In this document: positions 1 to 5,508 of the stretch, one piece after another
Position numbering within the stretch: position 1 is the stretch's first letter
Layout of the letters: each line of letters starts with the position of its first letter
Assembly (NCBI GenBank): GCA_017452405.1
Contig: JAFTMM010000075.1
Location: 1 to 7,622, forward strand
DNA: 7,622 bases
Source: Clostridia bacterium
Lineage (GTDB): Bacteria; Bacillota; Clostridia; Christensenellales; Pumilibacteraceae
Direction of reading: 5' to 3'
Translations under genes and position numbers: made by a program
The notes under the pieces: model-generated
Database searches by the model: none
Seen by the model: the letters and a program-made list of their open reading frames with translations, nothing else
What the model was told of the DNA's origin: nothing

Positions 1-214
1 CATTGTTTTTATTTATTCCAAAATACAAGTCCTCGGTATATTCTCCGACGTAGCTCGTTCGCTTAATTCCGTCAATTCTTTTATGAACGTATACATACTT
101 TTTGTCGTCACGCTCACGCACTTCAATAGAACCATAAATCATAGACTCCATTTTCTGATTTAAGGTCTTTCTTTCATTCAATAAAGTTATTATTTCGATT
201 TTTGAGTTTTCCAT
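1..214 (-). CDS. Hypothetical protein, N-terminal 71 residues only (runs off the left edge)
   Basis: An open frame starts at the ATG at 214-212 and reads without a stop to base 1, giving 71 residues. It begins MENSKIEIITLLNERKTLNQ and continues with a short helical, charged segment. A beta-rich stretch follows at about residues 26-60 (IYGSIEVRERDDKKYVYVH, then a second strand pair ending in SYVGEYTEDLY). This looks like a small basic-charged domain common in Firmicutes hypothetical proteins. I recall similar proteins beside nucleotidyltransferase or Fic-type toxin genes, but that is memory, not something visible here, and I assign no function. There is no Shine-Dalgarno sequence before the ATG, while a near-perfect promoter ends 6 nt upstream, so the mRNA may be leaderless. 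The gene is separate from the large operon to its right, which terminates at 281-313. Confidence 0.7.
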   Translation of the reverse strand, partial: MENSKIEIITLLNERKTLNQKMESMIYGSIEVRERDDKKYVYVHKRIDGIKRTSYVGEYTEDLYFGINKNN

Positions 215-220
215 GACGAA

Positions 221-249
221 ATTATAACATATATGTGGAACAAAATCAA
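221..249 (-). promoter_or_regulatory. Sigma-A-type promoter of the left-edge gene, probably leaderless
   Basis: On the minus strand the -35 box TTGATT (249-244) and the perfect -10 box TATAAT (226-221) are separated by exactly 17 nt. Only TTCGTC lies between the -10 box and the ATG at 214-212. The expected transcription start, 6-8 nt after the -10 box, therefore falls on or within a base or two of the start codon. This predicts a leaderless transcript, consistent with the lack of a ribosome binding site. One arm of the inverted repeat 231-241/267-277 lies in the spacer of this promoter. Confidence 0.75.
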
Positions 250-277
250 GTTTTAAAACCCAAAAAGTTCCACATAT
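231..277. repeat. 11-bp perfect inverted repeat across the promoter (operator candidate)
   Basis: ATATGTGGAAC at 231-241 and GTTCCACATAT at 267-277 are perfect reverse complements separated by 25 bp, so the arm centres are 36 bp apart. One arm occupies the -35/-10 spacer of the left-edge gene's promoter and the other lies just upstream of its -35 box. This suits a repressor bound as two dimers or as a looped tetramer. The arms are not followed by a T-run, so a terminator is unlikely. A chance 11-bp perfect match this close together is improbable, but no regulator is identified. Confidence 0.6.
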
Positions 278-280
278 TCA

Positions 281-313
281 AAAACAAGTCCTTGAATTTC
301 AAGAACTTGTTTT
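281..313 (-). terminator. Intrinsic terminator of the thrC-trpS-DUF5685 operon
   Basis: AAAACAAGT (281-289) pairs with ACTTGTTTT (305-313), a C/A mismatch follows, and then CTTGA (291-295) pairs with TCAAG (299-303) around a 3-nt ATT loop. The hairpin begins immediately after the TGA stop of the membrane-protein gene (317-315) when read on the minus strand, and its 3' arm ends in a run of five T. It separates this operon from the independent promoter of the left-edge gene. Confidence 0.75.
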
Positions 314-314
314 G

Positions 315-1001
315 TCATATTTTACTTAAGCTTTTCGCTATTTGTTTGACGAGGCGCATAAAGAGTAGGTCTACGCACACGAAAATTATTATGGAAATGA
401 GGGTGATTATAACGTAGCCGAGAGCAAACTCACCGCCTATTTTGCCTATTATGCCACTAAGGTCGATATAGCCTGCTACGAGAGCGCCGAGAAGGTATAC
501 GAACAGGACTTCAAGAGCGCCGAACGCCGTCACTATCACTATGCGGACTATCGCCTTTTTCATAGTCGAATAGTCCAGCTTTCGCATTAGGAGCGAGAGC
601 AAGGAGTACGGCACGAATACGACGGTTACTATGAGGAGTATCTCTACGTTTGCGGCGCAGACGAGGAAACCGACGCCTACGCTTGCGAGTATGCCCATTA
701 CGCCGTATGGTACGCCACACTTTTCAAAAGCAAGGTTATAGCACAGCGAGATGACTACGAGGGGTGCGATTGTGAGAGGAAGATAGCAAGTCAGCGCCAT
801 CATTACGACAGAGATTGCGGTCAGCGTTCCCGTGATAGCGACGTTTCGCGCCGGCGTATTCTTCCTTTTCTTTTTCTTTATCGGTTTTGCCGGAGGCAGG
901 TCTTCGGTTTCAAGGCTCTCGCCCTGCTTGATTTCCGGCTCTTTTTCCGAAACTTCCTCTATAGGTTCATCCGAGAATGGATCAATGTTTCTGTTTTCCA
1001 T
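315..1001 (-). CDS. Multi-pass membrane protein of unknown function, last gene of the operon
   Basis: This protein has 228 residues. Residues 1-50 are hydrophilic and acidic and end in a lysine/arginine cluster (IKKKKRKN, about 41-48), which by the positive-inside rule places the N terminus in the cytoplasm. Five or six hydrophobic segments follow, roughly at 53-71, 76-92, 99-116, 119-138, 151-175 and 193-214, with a short basic tail. The layout, with small residues in the early helices, recalls S-components of ECF transporters or YybS/DUF2232-type proteins, but no diagnostic motif is visible and I do not assign it. It starts 6 nt after the stop of the J-like gene and has no clear Shine-Dalgarno sequence, so translation probably depends on coupling to that gene. 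A terminator follows directly. Its position suggests it works with the two upstream genes of unknown function. Confidence 0.85.
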   Translation of the reverse strand: MENRNIDPFSDEPIEEVSEKEPEIKQGESLETEDLPPAKPIKKKKRKNTPARNVAITGTLTAISVVMMALTCYLPLTIAPLVVISLCYNLAFEKCGVPYGVMGILASVGVGFLVCAANVEILLIVTVVFVPYSLLSLLMRKLDYSTMKKAIVRIVIVTAFGALEVLFVYLLGALVAGYIDLSGIIGKIGGEFALGYVIITLISIIIFVCVDLLFMRLVKQIAKSLSKI

Positions 1002-1007
1002 AGCGCT

Positions 1008-1661
1008 TTAACTGCAACATCTCGTCATAGTACAGCAGGATTCGGTAAGGCAGTAACACAGCGCGCAGTTAGCGCAGGTATTAGCAGCGTCGTTAGTCGC
1101 GCGTTGTTGCTCGTACTGCTGTTGCTGATACTGCTGCCCATATTGCTGTTGTTGGTACTGCTGATCGTAGGGGTTGCCGTTGTTAACCTGCTGAGCGTTT
1201 GCGTTAGGGTTGCCCATTACCATATCGAGTTTGCGGAGGCTTTCCTGATATTTGGTATTATTCGGATCCATCTGAATAGCAAGGACGAGTTGCGCTCTGC
1301 TCTCCGAAAGCCAATCTCTCTTATAGAAGATAATGGACTGGTAGTAATGCCACTTTGCGTCACGGTTGGTTATCGAGTCGAGAGCGTCCTGAGCTTTATC
1401 GTACGCGCCCTCTCTTATAAGACTTTCGAGTTCGCCGTAACTTCCGCCGAACTTCTTGTTCGCTTCCCTTTTGTTTATGTCACTTTCGATAATCTTCCAC
1501 GCCGACTCAAGCTCGCTGAGAAGACGCGCGCCTTCGTTGCCCATTTCACCGTCCTGAAAGCGCTGTTCGCCGTAACGCGCGCGAAGCGCTTCGTATCTCG
1601 CGCGAAGCTGATCGGGATCTGCGTCTGAATTTAATCCGAGAATTTCATAAGGATTTTTCAT
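1008..1661 (-). CDS. J-like domain / TPR-like protein with Gln-rich linker and Cys-rich C terminus
   Basis: This 217-residue protein has four visible parts. Residues 1-65 resemble a J domain (start MKNPYEILGLNSDADPDQLR, then a helix II-like RARYEALRARY and helix III-like LLSELESAWKIIE). The HPD triad that J proteins use to stimulate DnaK is absent: GEQ (31-33) stands where it would be. Residues about 75-145 are helical and TPR-like (LIREGAYDKAQDALDSI, then YKRDWLSESRAQLVLAIQMD). Residues 166-187 are Gln/Tyr-rich with a duplicated QQYQQQQY unit. The last 22 residues hold eight cysteines (196, 199, 202, 204, 209, 210, 215, 216). I know of clostridial J-domain proteins with a similar TPR region and Cys tail, so this is probably a divergent member of that group. 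The start overlaps the DUF5685 stop in ATGA and has a good AAAGGA site 7 nt upstream (1669-1674). The function is unknown; the tail could bind metal or be palmitoylation-like or membrane-associated, which is speculation. Confidence 0.85.
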   Translation of the reverse strand: MKNPYEILGLNSDADPDQLRARYEALRARYGEQRFQDGEMGNEGARLLSELESAWKIIESDINKREANKKFGGSYGELESLIREGAYDKAQDALDSITNRDAKWHYYQSIIFYKRDWLSESRAQLVLAIQMDPNNTKYQESLRKLDMVMGNPNANAQQVNNGNPYDQQYQQQQYGQQYQQQQYEQQRATNDAANTCANCALCYCLTESCCTMTRCCS

Positions 1662-2614
1662 TGTTCTTTCCTTTGCTCCTTTTGAGCTTTTTTCTTCCGC
1701 AACTTCAGCGTCGGCGGAGGAAGTTTTTTGGTAGAGGACAGAAGCTGACTCGTCTTAGCTTGTAGTCCGTCCGCTATTATATTTTCCAGCAAACCGCCCA
1801 CGTGAGTGAGTCGCATACCGTTAAAACAGTTAAGCGCGCGGTTTCTTACCGAAGCGAACAAGAATTCCAGCTCGCTTCTATGTTTTTCAATAAATTCTTT
1901 GCGACCGCCCTTGCCGTAATCGCCGTAGGAGGCAAGGAAGGGATTGTAACGTTTTGCCTTAAAGTCCTCGCCCACGTCGTCCAGCGCGTCGGCGATATAG
2001 ACGAACTTGCCTATATTGTAGCACAGCGCGCCGAAGCTTTCCAAACTACCGTCGTCGGTATTATAATATGCGCTACTTTCCGGTGAATTATCCTTTAGAA
2101 GACAAAGCGCAAGGTTTTTCAAAAGACTTGCAAAGTGGTCGGAAGCCCTATCAATTGACTTTTCGCCTGCCTGTTCCGCTTCACGAAGTTTTGAGTAACC
2201 CTTAGCGATTATCTCGTCTGCTTCGGGCAGTCGCGCCTTGGCTCTTGCGTAAGGCTTTTTTAATATCGCGCCGAGAATTCTACGCTTTCCACCGCCGTCA
2301 ATGCGGTCGTCCACCGCTTTATAGTACGACAAGAGCACGTTCACGTCCACAAGGTCGCGCCAGAGCGGAAAGTCCTTAATATACGACTTCTTTCGCGGAT
2401 CGCCGACACATCTCACGGTAGCGAACTCCACGTCCGGCTTGGTTGCTTCAATAAGGAGCATACCGATAACGGTAGCGTCATAAGTCGTCAAGATGCGCGA
2501 GAGGTTACCGACGTGTTTTTTCGTAGACATACATAGTCCGCAATACGCCGATTGGAACATAGCGAAGTCACGGCGAGTAAGAGTCTTTGCGTCGGGGGTT
2601 ACGTAACCGAACAT
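1658..2614 (-). CDS. DUF5685-like protein with two Asp-rich motifs
   Basis: This protein has 318 residues. The N terminus MFGYVTPDAK followed by AYCGLC (Cys25, Cys28) and a later RCVGDP (Cys69) matches what I know of DUF5685 family proteins of Clostridia. The rest is predicted all-helical. Two acidic motifs stand out: YYKAVDDRIDGG (Asp102, Asp103, Asp106, a DDxxD) and YIADALDDVGEDF (Asp209, Asp212, Asp213, Asp217) followed by KRYNP. Paired Asp motifs about 110 residues apart in an all-alpha protein recall the Mg-diphosphate sites of isoprenyl diphosphate and squalene/phytoene synthases. This is an inference from pattern, not an assigned activity. The C-terminal 25 residues are very basic (LRKKKAQKEQRKEQ), partly because this DNA also carries the ribosome binding site of the next gene. 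Its ATG overlaps the trpS stop by one base (TAATG) and its own stop overlaps the J-like gene's ATG by 4 nt, so all three are translationally coupled. Confidence 0.85.
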   Translation of the reverse strand: MFGYVTPDAKTLTRRDFAMFQSAYCGLCMSTKKHVGNLSRILTTYDATVIGMLLIEATKPDVEFATVRCVGDPRKKSYIKDFPLWRDLVDVNVLLSYYKAVDDRIDGGGKRRILGAILKKPYARAKARLPEADEIIAKGYSKLREAEQAGEKSIDRASDHFASLLKNLALCLLKDNSPESSAYYNTDDGSLESFGALCYNIGKFVYIADALDDVGEDFKAKRYNPFLASYGDYGKGGRKEFIEKHRSELEFLFASVRNRALNCFNGMRLTHVGGLLENIIADGLQAKTSQLLSSTKKLPPPTLKLRKKKAQKEQRKEQ

Positions 2615-3619
2615 TAGACGATAAAACCTACCTTGCGGTATACTTTGCTGAGAGTTTTTCTTGCAATGTACGAGGCTTTTTCCGCGCCTGCGCGAATAAT
2701 CTTTTCCAGCTCCGCTTTATCGCTTACGTATCTCTTATATTCTTCTCTTATGGGACGGAGGTGCTCGATTACCGCTTCGCCTACCGCCTTTTTAAAGTCG
2801 GCGTACGACTTGCCGTCGAACTCCTTTTCCGCGTCCTTTACGCTAACGCCCGTCATTGCCGAGTAGATACCGAGGAGGTTGGTTATTCCCGGCTTGCTTG
2901 CTGAAGCCTTAATCTCGCACTCAGAGTCGGTCACGGCGCGCGCGAATTTACGCATAATTACGTCGGGTTCGTCGAGAATGAATACTACGCCCTGAGCGTT
3001 ATCGTCCGTCTTTCCCATCTTAGCCGTCGGATCGGTGAGGCTGTAAATCTTGCTCGTAGCCTTGTTGCCGACGTAGCCTTCGGGAACGGTAAACGTGGGA
3101 GAATAACGGTTGTTGAATCGGTCGGCAATCGTTCTTGCAAGCTCAAGGTGCTGAACCTGATCCTTGCCTACGGGAACGAGGTCGGCTTGATAAAGCAGTA
3201 TGTCCGACGCCATAAGCACGGGGTAGTCGAAAAGCCCGACGTTAATGCCTGCTTTGCCCGCTTTCTTGCTCTTGTCTTTAAACTGCGTCATTCGGCTTGC
3301 TTCACCCATCATGGTGTTGCAGTTAAGCACCCACGTAAGCTCGGCGTGCGCCGGAACGTGCGACTGCACGAACAGCACCGACTTTTCGGGATCGAGCCCG
3401 ATTGCAAGGAAAAGCGCCATAAAGTCGTAGCTTCTCTTTCTAAGATCGGCAGGAACACAGTCTACCGTGAGCGAGTGCATGTCCGCTACGGTATAAATGC
3501 AGTTATAGTCTTTTTGAAGCGCAACCATGTTTTTTAAGCGCGCCGATATAGTTACCGAGCTGAAGATCACCCGTGGGTTTAAGCGCGGAGTATACGATTT
3601 TTTTCTTTTCGTTTTCCAT
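2614..3619 (-). CDS. trpS: Tryptophanyl-tRNA synthetase, reading frame broken by one base near the N terminus
   Basis: TrpRS charges tRNA-Trp with tryptophan in the cytoplasm (class I synthetase). The expected N terminus MENEKKKIVYSALKPTG, then DLQLGNYIGAL with the HIGH-like QLGN, starts at ATG 3619. A ribosome binding site AAGGA (3626-3630) lies 6 nt upstream and overlaps the thrC stop. After codon 29 the frame is lost: the A6 run (T6 on the plus strand, 3530-3535) is one base too long for GALKNMVALQKD, and the unshifted frame stops at 3505-3503 after 38 codons. The rest, from NMVALQ to the TAA at 2614, is intact in the +1 frame, including LLYQADLVPVGKDQVQHLELAR and a signature loop that reads KMGKT instead of KMSKS (about residues 190-194). 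With one base removed the product is 334 residues, a normal TrpRS length. A sequencing or assembly indel, a real mutation or recoding are all possible. A start at GTG 3570 would lack the HIGH motif and has no ribosome binding site. It is coupled to DUF5685 downstream. Confidence 0.9.
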
Positions 3620-3628
3620 ATATAGTCC

Positions 3629-5116
3629 TTATTTCAGTCCTTTCGCAAAGCTGAATACCGTTTCGTTCAGGTTCGCAGGATCGATAACTTCGTTAAATCT
3701 CTCTTCCATGTCAAAAAGTTCGTACACGCTCGCAGGAACGGGGAATGCGGTTTCCGCTTCCATTTTTTTAAGCGCCGAAACTCCGTCTTCGGGAGCGGAC
3801 AGCCCGATACTTTCAAGTACGGTGGAGGCGAACTTAACCGGTGACGCGGTAGAAACAACCACGATAGGCGCTTCGCTGTCCGTTTCGTCGAGGTACTGCA
3901 TACACACGTCGAACGCTACTGCCGTATGCGGATCGCAGAGATAACCGTATTCGTCAAATACGTCCGCAAGCGTGTCGGCGTATTCTTCCTGAGTCGCATA
4001 ACCGCCTACGAAGGTTTCGCGGATAGCGTACAGACGCTCACCGCCGATATCGTAACTGCCCTTTTCTTTGAGATCTTTCATCCACTCGCATACGAGCGCG
4101 CTGTCACGGCCTGCAAACTCGAACAGAAGTCTTTCGAGGTTGGAGGAAATGAGTATGTCCATAGAGGGTGAAGTCGTTTTAATAAAATCCCTGCTAAGCG
4201 AATATACACCGCTGTTAAGGAAATCGGCAAGTACGTTATTATCGTTGGAAGCGCATACTAATCTTCCTACGGGAAGTCCCATGAGCTTTGCATAGTACGC
4301 TGCTAAGATATTGCCGAAGTTGCCGGTAGGAACGCAGAAGTCCACTTCGTCGCCGTAAGTAATCTGCTCGGATGCGAGAAGATCGACGTATGCGGATACG
4401 TAGTATGCTACCTGCGGAGCAAGTCTGCCGAGGTTAATGGAGTTAGCGCCCGTCATTTTACAGCCGATTGCGCCCAATTTTTCTTGAAGTTCTTTATCTC
4501 CAAACGCCTTTTTAACCGCCGTCTGCGCGTCGTCAAAGTTACCCTTAACGGCTACTACCTTGACGTTGTCACCGAGAGTGGTTACCATCTGCTTGCGCTG
4601 AGCGTTGCTCACACCGCCGTCGGGATAGAACACTATAACGCCCGTGCCGTCTACGCCCGAAAAGCCTTCAAGAGCAGCCTTACCCGTGTCACCGCTGGTT
4701 GCAACGGGAATAAGGCAGGTTTCACTCTGCCCTACTTTGTTTTTAAGCGCCGTCATAAGAAGCGGAAGCACGGACAGCGCCATATCCTTGAACGCGTGCG
4801 TTTTGCCGTGCCACAGTTCAAGGACGTACAGTCCACCTTCGAGTTTAACTTCGGGAGCGGGATCGCCGTCAAAAGTCGAGTACGCGCGAGTCGTAACGTT
4901 AAGAAGTTCGTCGTAGGTCAGTTCGTCAAAGAACTTAGCCATAACGAGCGCCGCGCGTTCGGGATAATCCATTTCCACCATTGCTTCCACTTCTTTTCTC
5001 GAAAGTTCGGGAAAGGACTGCGGAACGTAAAGTCCGCCGTCGGGAGCAAGTCCGGTAAGTACTGCGGTCGAACCGCTTACGAGTAATTCGTTATTTCTGG
5101 TTGATGTAAATTTCAT
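3629..5116 (-). CDS. thrC: Threonine synthase
   Basis: This pyridoxal-phosphate enzyme converts O-phosphohomoserine to threonine and phosphate, the last step of threonine synthesis. The 495-residue product shows the family N terminus (MKFTSTRN, then GLAPDGGLYVPQSFPEL), the PLP-lysine motif HGKTHAFKDMAL with Lys110, the phosphate-binding loop ATSGDTGKAAL, and FCVPTGNFGNILAAYYAKLMGLP. The length fits the longer (E. coli/yeast-like) class. I chose ATG 5116 because AAGGA (5124-5128) lies 7 nt upstream and the protein starts like the family there. The frame stays open for 50 more codons to ATG 5266, but those residues are translated from hairpin repeats and are not family-like. The gene lies 9 nt before trpS and follows a 392-bp repeat-rich spacer. 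No T-box or other amino-acid-responsive leader is visible. Confidence 0.95.
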   Translation of the reverse strand: MKFTSTRNNELLVSGSTAVLTGLAPDGGLYVPQSFPELSRKEVEAMVEMDYPERAALVMAKFFDELTYDELLNVTTRAYSTFDGDPAPEVKLEGGLYVLELWHGKTHAFKDMALSVLPLLMTALKNKVGQSETCLIPVATSGDTGKAALEGFSGVDGTGVIVFYPDGGVSNAQRKQMVTTLGDNVKVVAVKGNFDDAQTAVKKAFGDKELQEKLGAIGCKMTGANSINLGRLAPQVAYYVSAYVDLLASEQITYGDEVDFCVPTGNFGNILAAYYAKLMGLPVGRLVCASNDNNVLADFLNSGVYSLSRDFIKTTSPSMDILISSNLERLLFEFAGRDSALVCEWMKDLKEKGSYDIGGERLYAIRETFVGGYATQEEYADTLADVFDEYGYLCDPHTAVAFDVCMQYLDETDSEAPIVVVSTASPVKFASTVLESIGLSAPEDGVSALKKMEAETAFPVPASVYELFDMEERFNEVIDPANLNETVFSFAKGLK

Positions 5117-5123
5117 AAAGTTT

Positions 5124-5128
5124 TCCTT
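5124..5128 (-). promoter_or_regulatory. Ribosome binding site that fixes the thrC start
   Basis: AAGGA on the minus strand lies 7 nt before ATG 5116. It decides between the 495-residue thrC start and the in-frame upstream extension that runs through the repeats to 5266. Confidence 0.8.
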
Positions 5129-5133
5129 ATTAG

Positions 5134-5407
5134 AGTGAATTGCAAACGCTGAGGCGTTTGAAAAGAATCTCGTCCTTAATGCAACCGTAGGTTGTGAGTT
5201 CATAGCAAAAATAGAGTGAATTGCAAACGCTGAGGCGTTTGCATGAATTGACAGCTTCGCTGTCATTATGGTAAATTTATCCGCAATGCAAGCGTAGAAA
5301 GAATGAATTGCAAACGCTGAGGCGTTTGCATGAATTACCCTTCGCTGTCATGAATTCTCGCTTACGCTCCATGAATTGACGCTTCGCGTCATTATGGTTA
5401 AATTTAT
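5134..5407. repeat. Mosaic array of short hairpin repeats punctuated by TGAATT
   Basis: This array fills most of the 392-bp gene-free gap before thrC. TGAATT occurs seven times (5136, 5217, 5244, 5304, 5331, 5351, 5372), with neighbouring copies 20, 21 or 27 bp apart. Small palindromes sit between them. The unit CAAACGCTGAGGCGTTTG (7-9 bp stem, TGAG loop) occurs three times (5143-5160, 5223-5240, 5311-5328). TGACAGCTTCGCTGTCA is at 5249-5265, GACGCTTCGCGTC at 5378-5390, CAACCGTAGGTTG at 5182-5194, and decayed versions lie between 5337 and 5370. The segment GTCATTATGGTAAATTTAT (5262-5280) recurs with one inserted T at 5388-5407. Different hairpins share one linker, so this looks like a REP/MITE-like modular family rather than a simple tandem repeat. 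If the operon is read through, the hairpins sit in the mRNA between the P-loop gene and thrC. Confidence 0.85.
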
Positions 5408-5413
5408 GAGATC

Positions 5414-5472
5414 CTATTGGTCGCTATGTTCCCTCCAGGATGACAGAGGTGCTTTTACTATTGGTCGCTATG
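5414..5472. repeat. Pair of 15-bp direct repeats flanking a short insert
   Basis: CTATTGGTCGCTATG occurs at 5414-5428 and again at 5458-5472, 44 bp apart, enclosing TTCCCTCCAGGATGACAGAG and a few more bases. It adjoins the hairpin array and is probably another module of the same intergenic repeat family. The remaining bases up to the P-loop gene stop (5473-5508) show nothing recognisable, and no terminator hairpin follows that gene. Confidence 0.75.
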
Positions 5473-5508
5473 CTATCCGTTATGAACCTCTTGTAAAGGG
5501 CGCAAAAA

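Noticed and set aside
231..277. Second terminator formed by the ATATGTGGAAC inverted repeat
   Set aside because: The loop is 25 nt and no T-run follows either arm, while the arms coincide with a promoter, so an operator role fits better.
1104..1628. 174-codon plus-strand frame opposite the J-like gene
   Set aside because: It is the antisense of the Gln-repeat region, giving artificial poly-Leu, with no ribosome binding site and no family resemblance; the minus-strand gene is clearly real.
4484..5086. 200-codon plus-strand frame opposite thrC
   Set aside because: It lies wholly inside thrC, whose motifs are unambiguous, and has no ribosome binding site or recognisable domain.
3629..5266. 545-residue version of threonine synthase starting at ATG 5266
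   Set aside because: Its first 50 residues are translated from hairpin repeats, are not family-like, and a good ribosome binding site with a family-typical start is at 5116.
5134..5407. CRISPR array
   Set aside because: Repeats are short palindromes with irregular, repeat-derived spacing, there are no unique spacers of constant length, and no cas gene is nearby.
5117..5508. T-box or other amino-acid-sensing leader for thrC/trpS
   Set aside because: I found no T-box consensus (GGGTGGNACCGCG-like) on the minus strand here; the structure comes from repeats.
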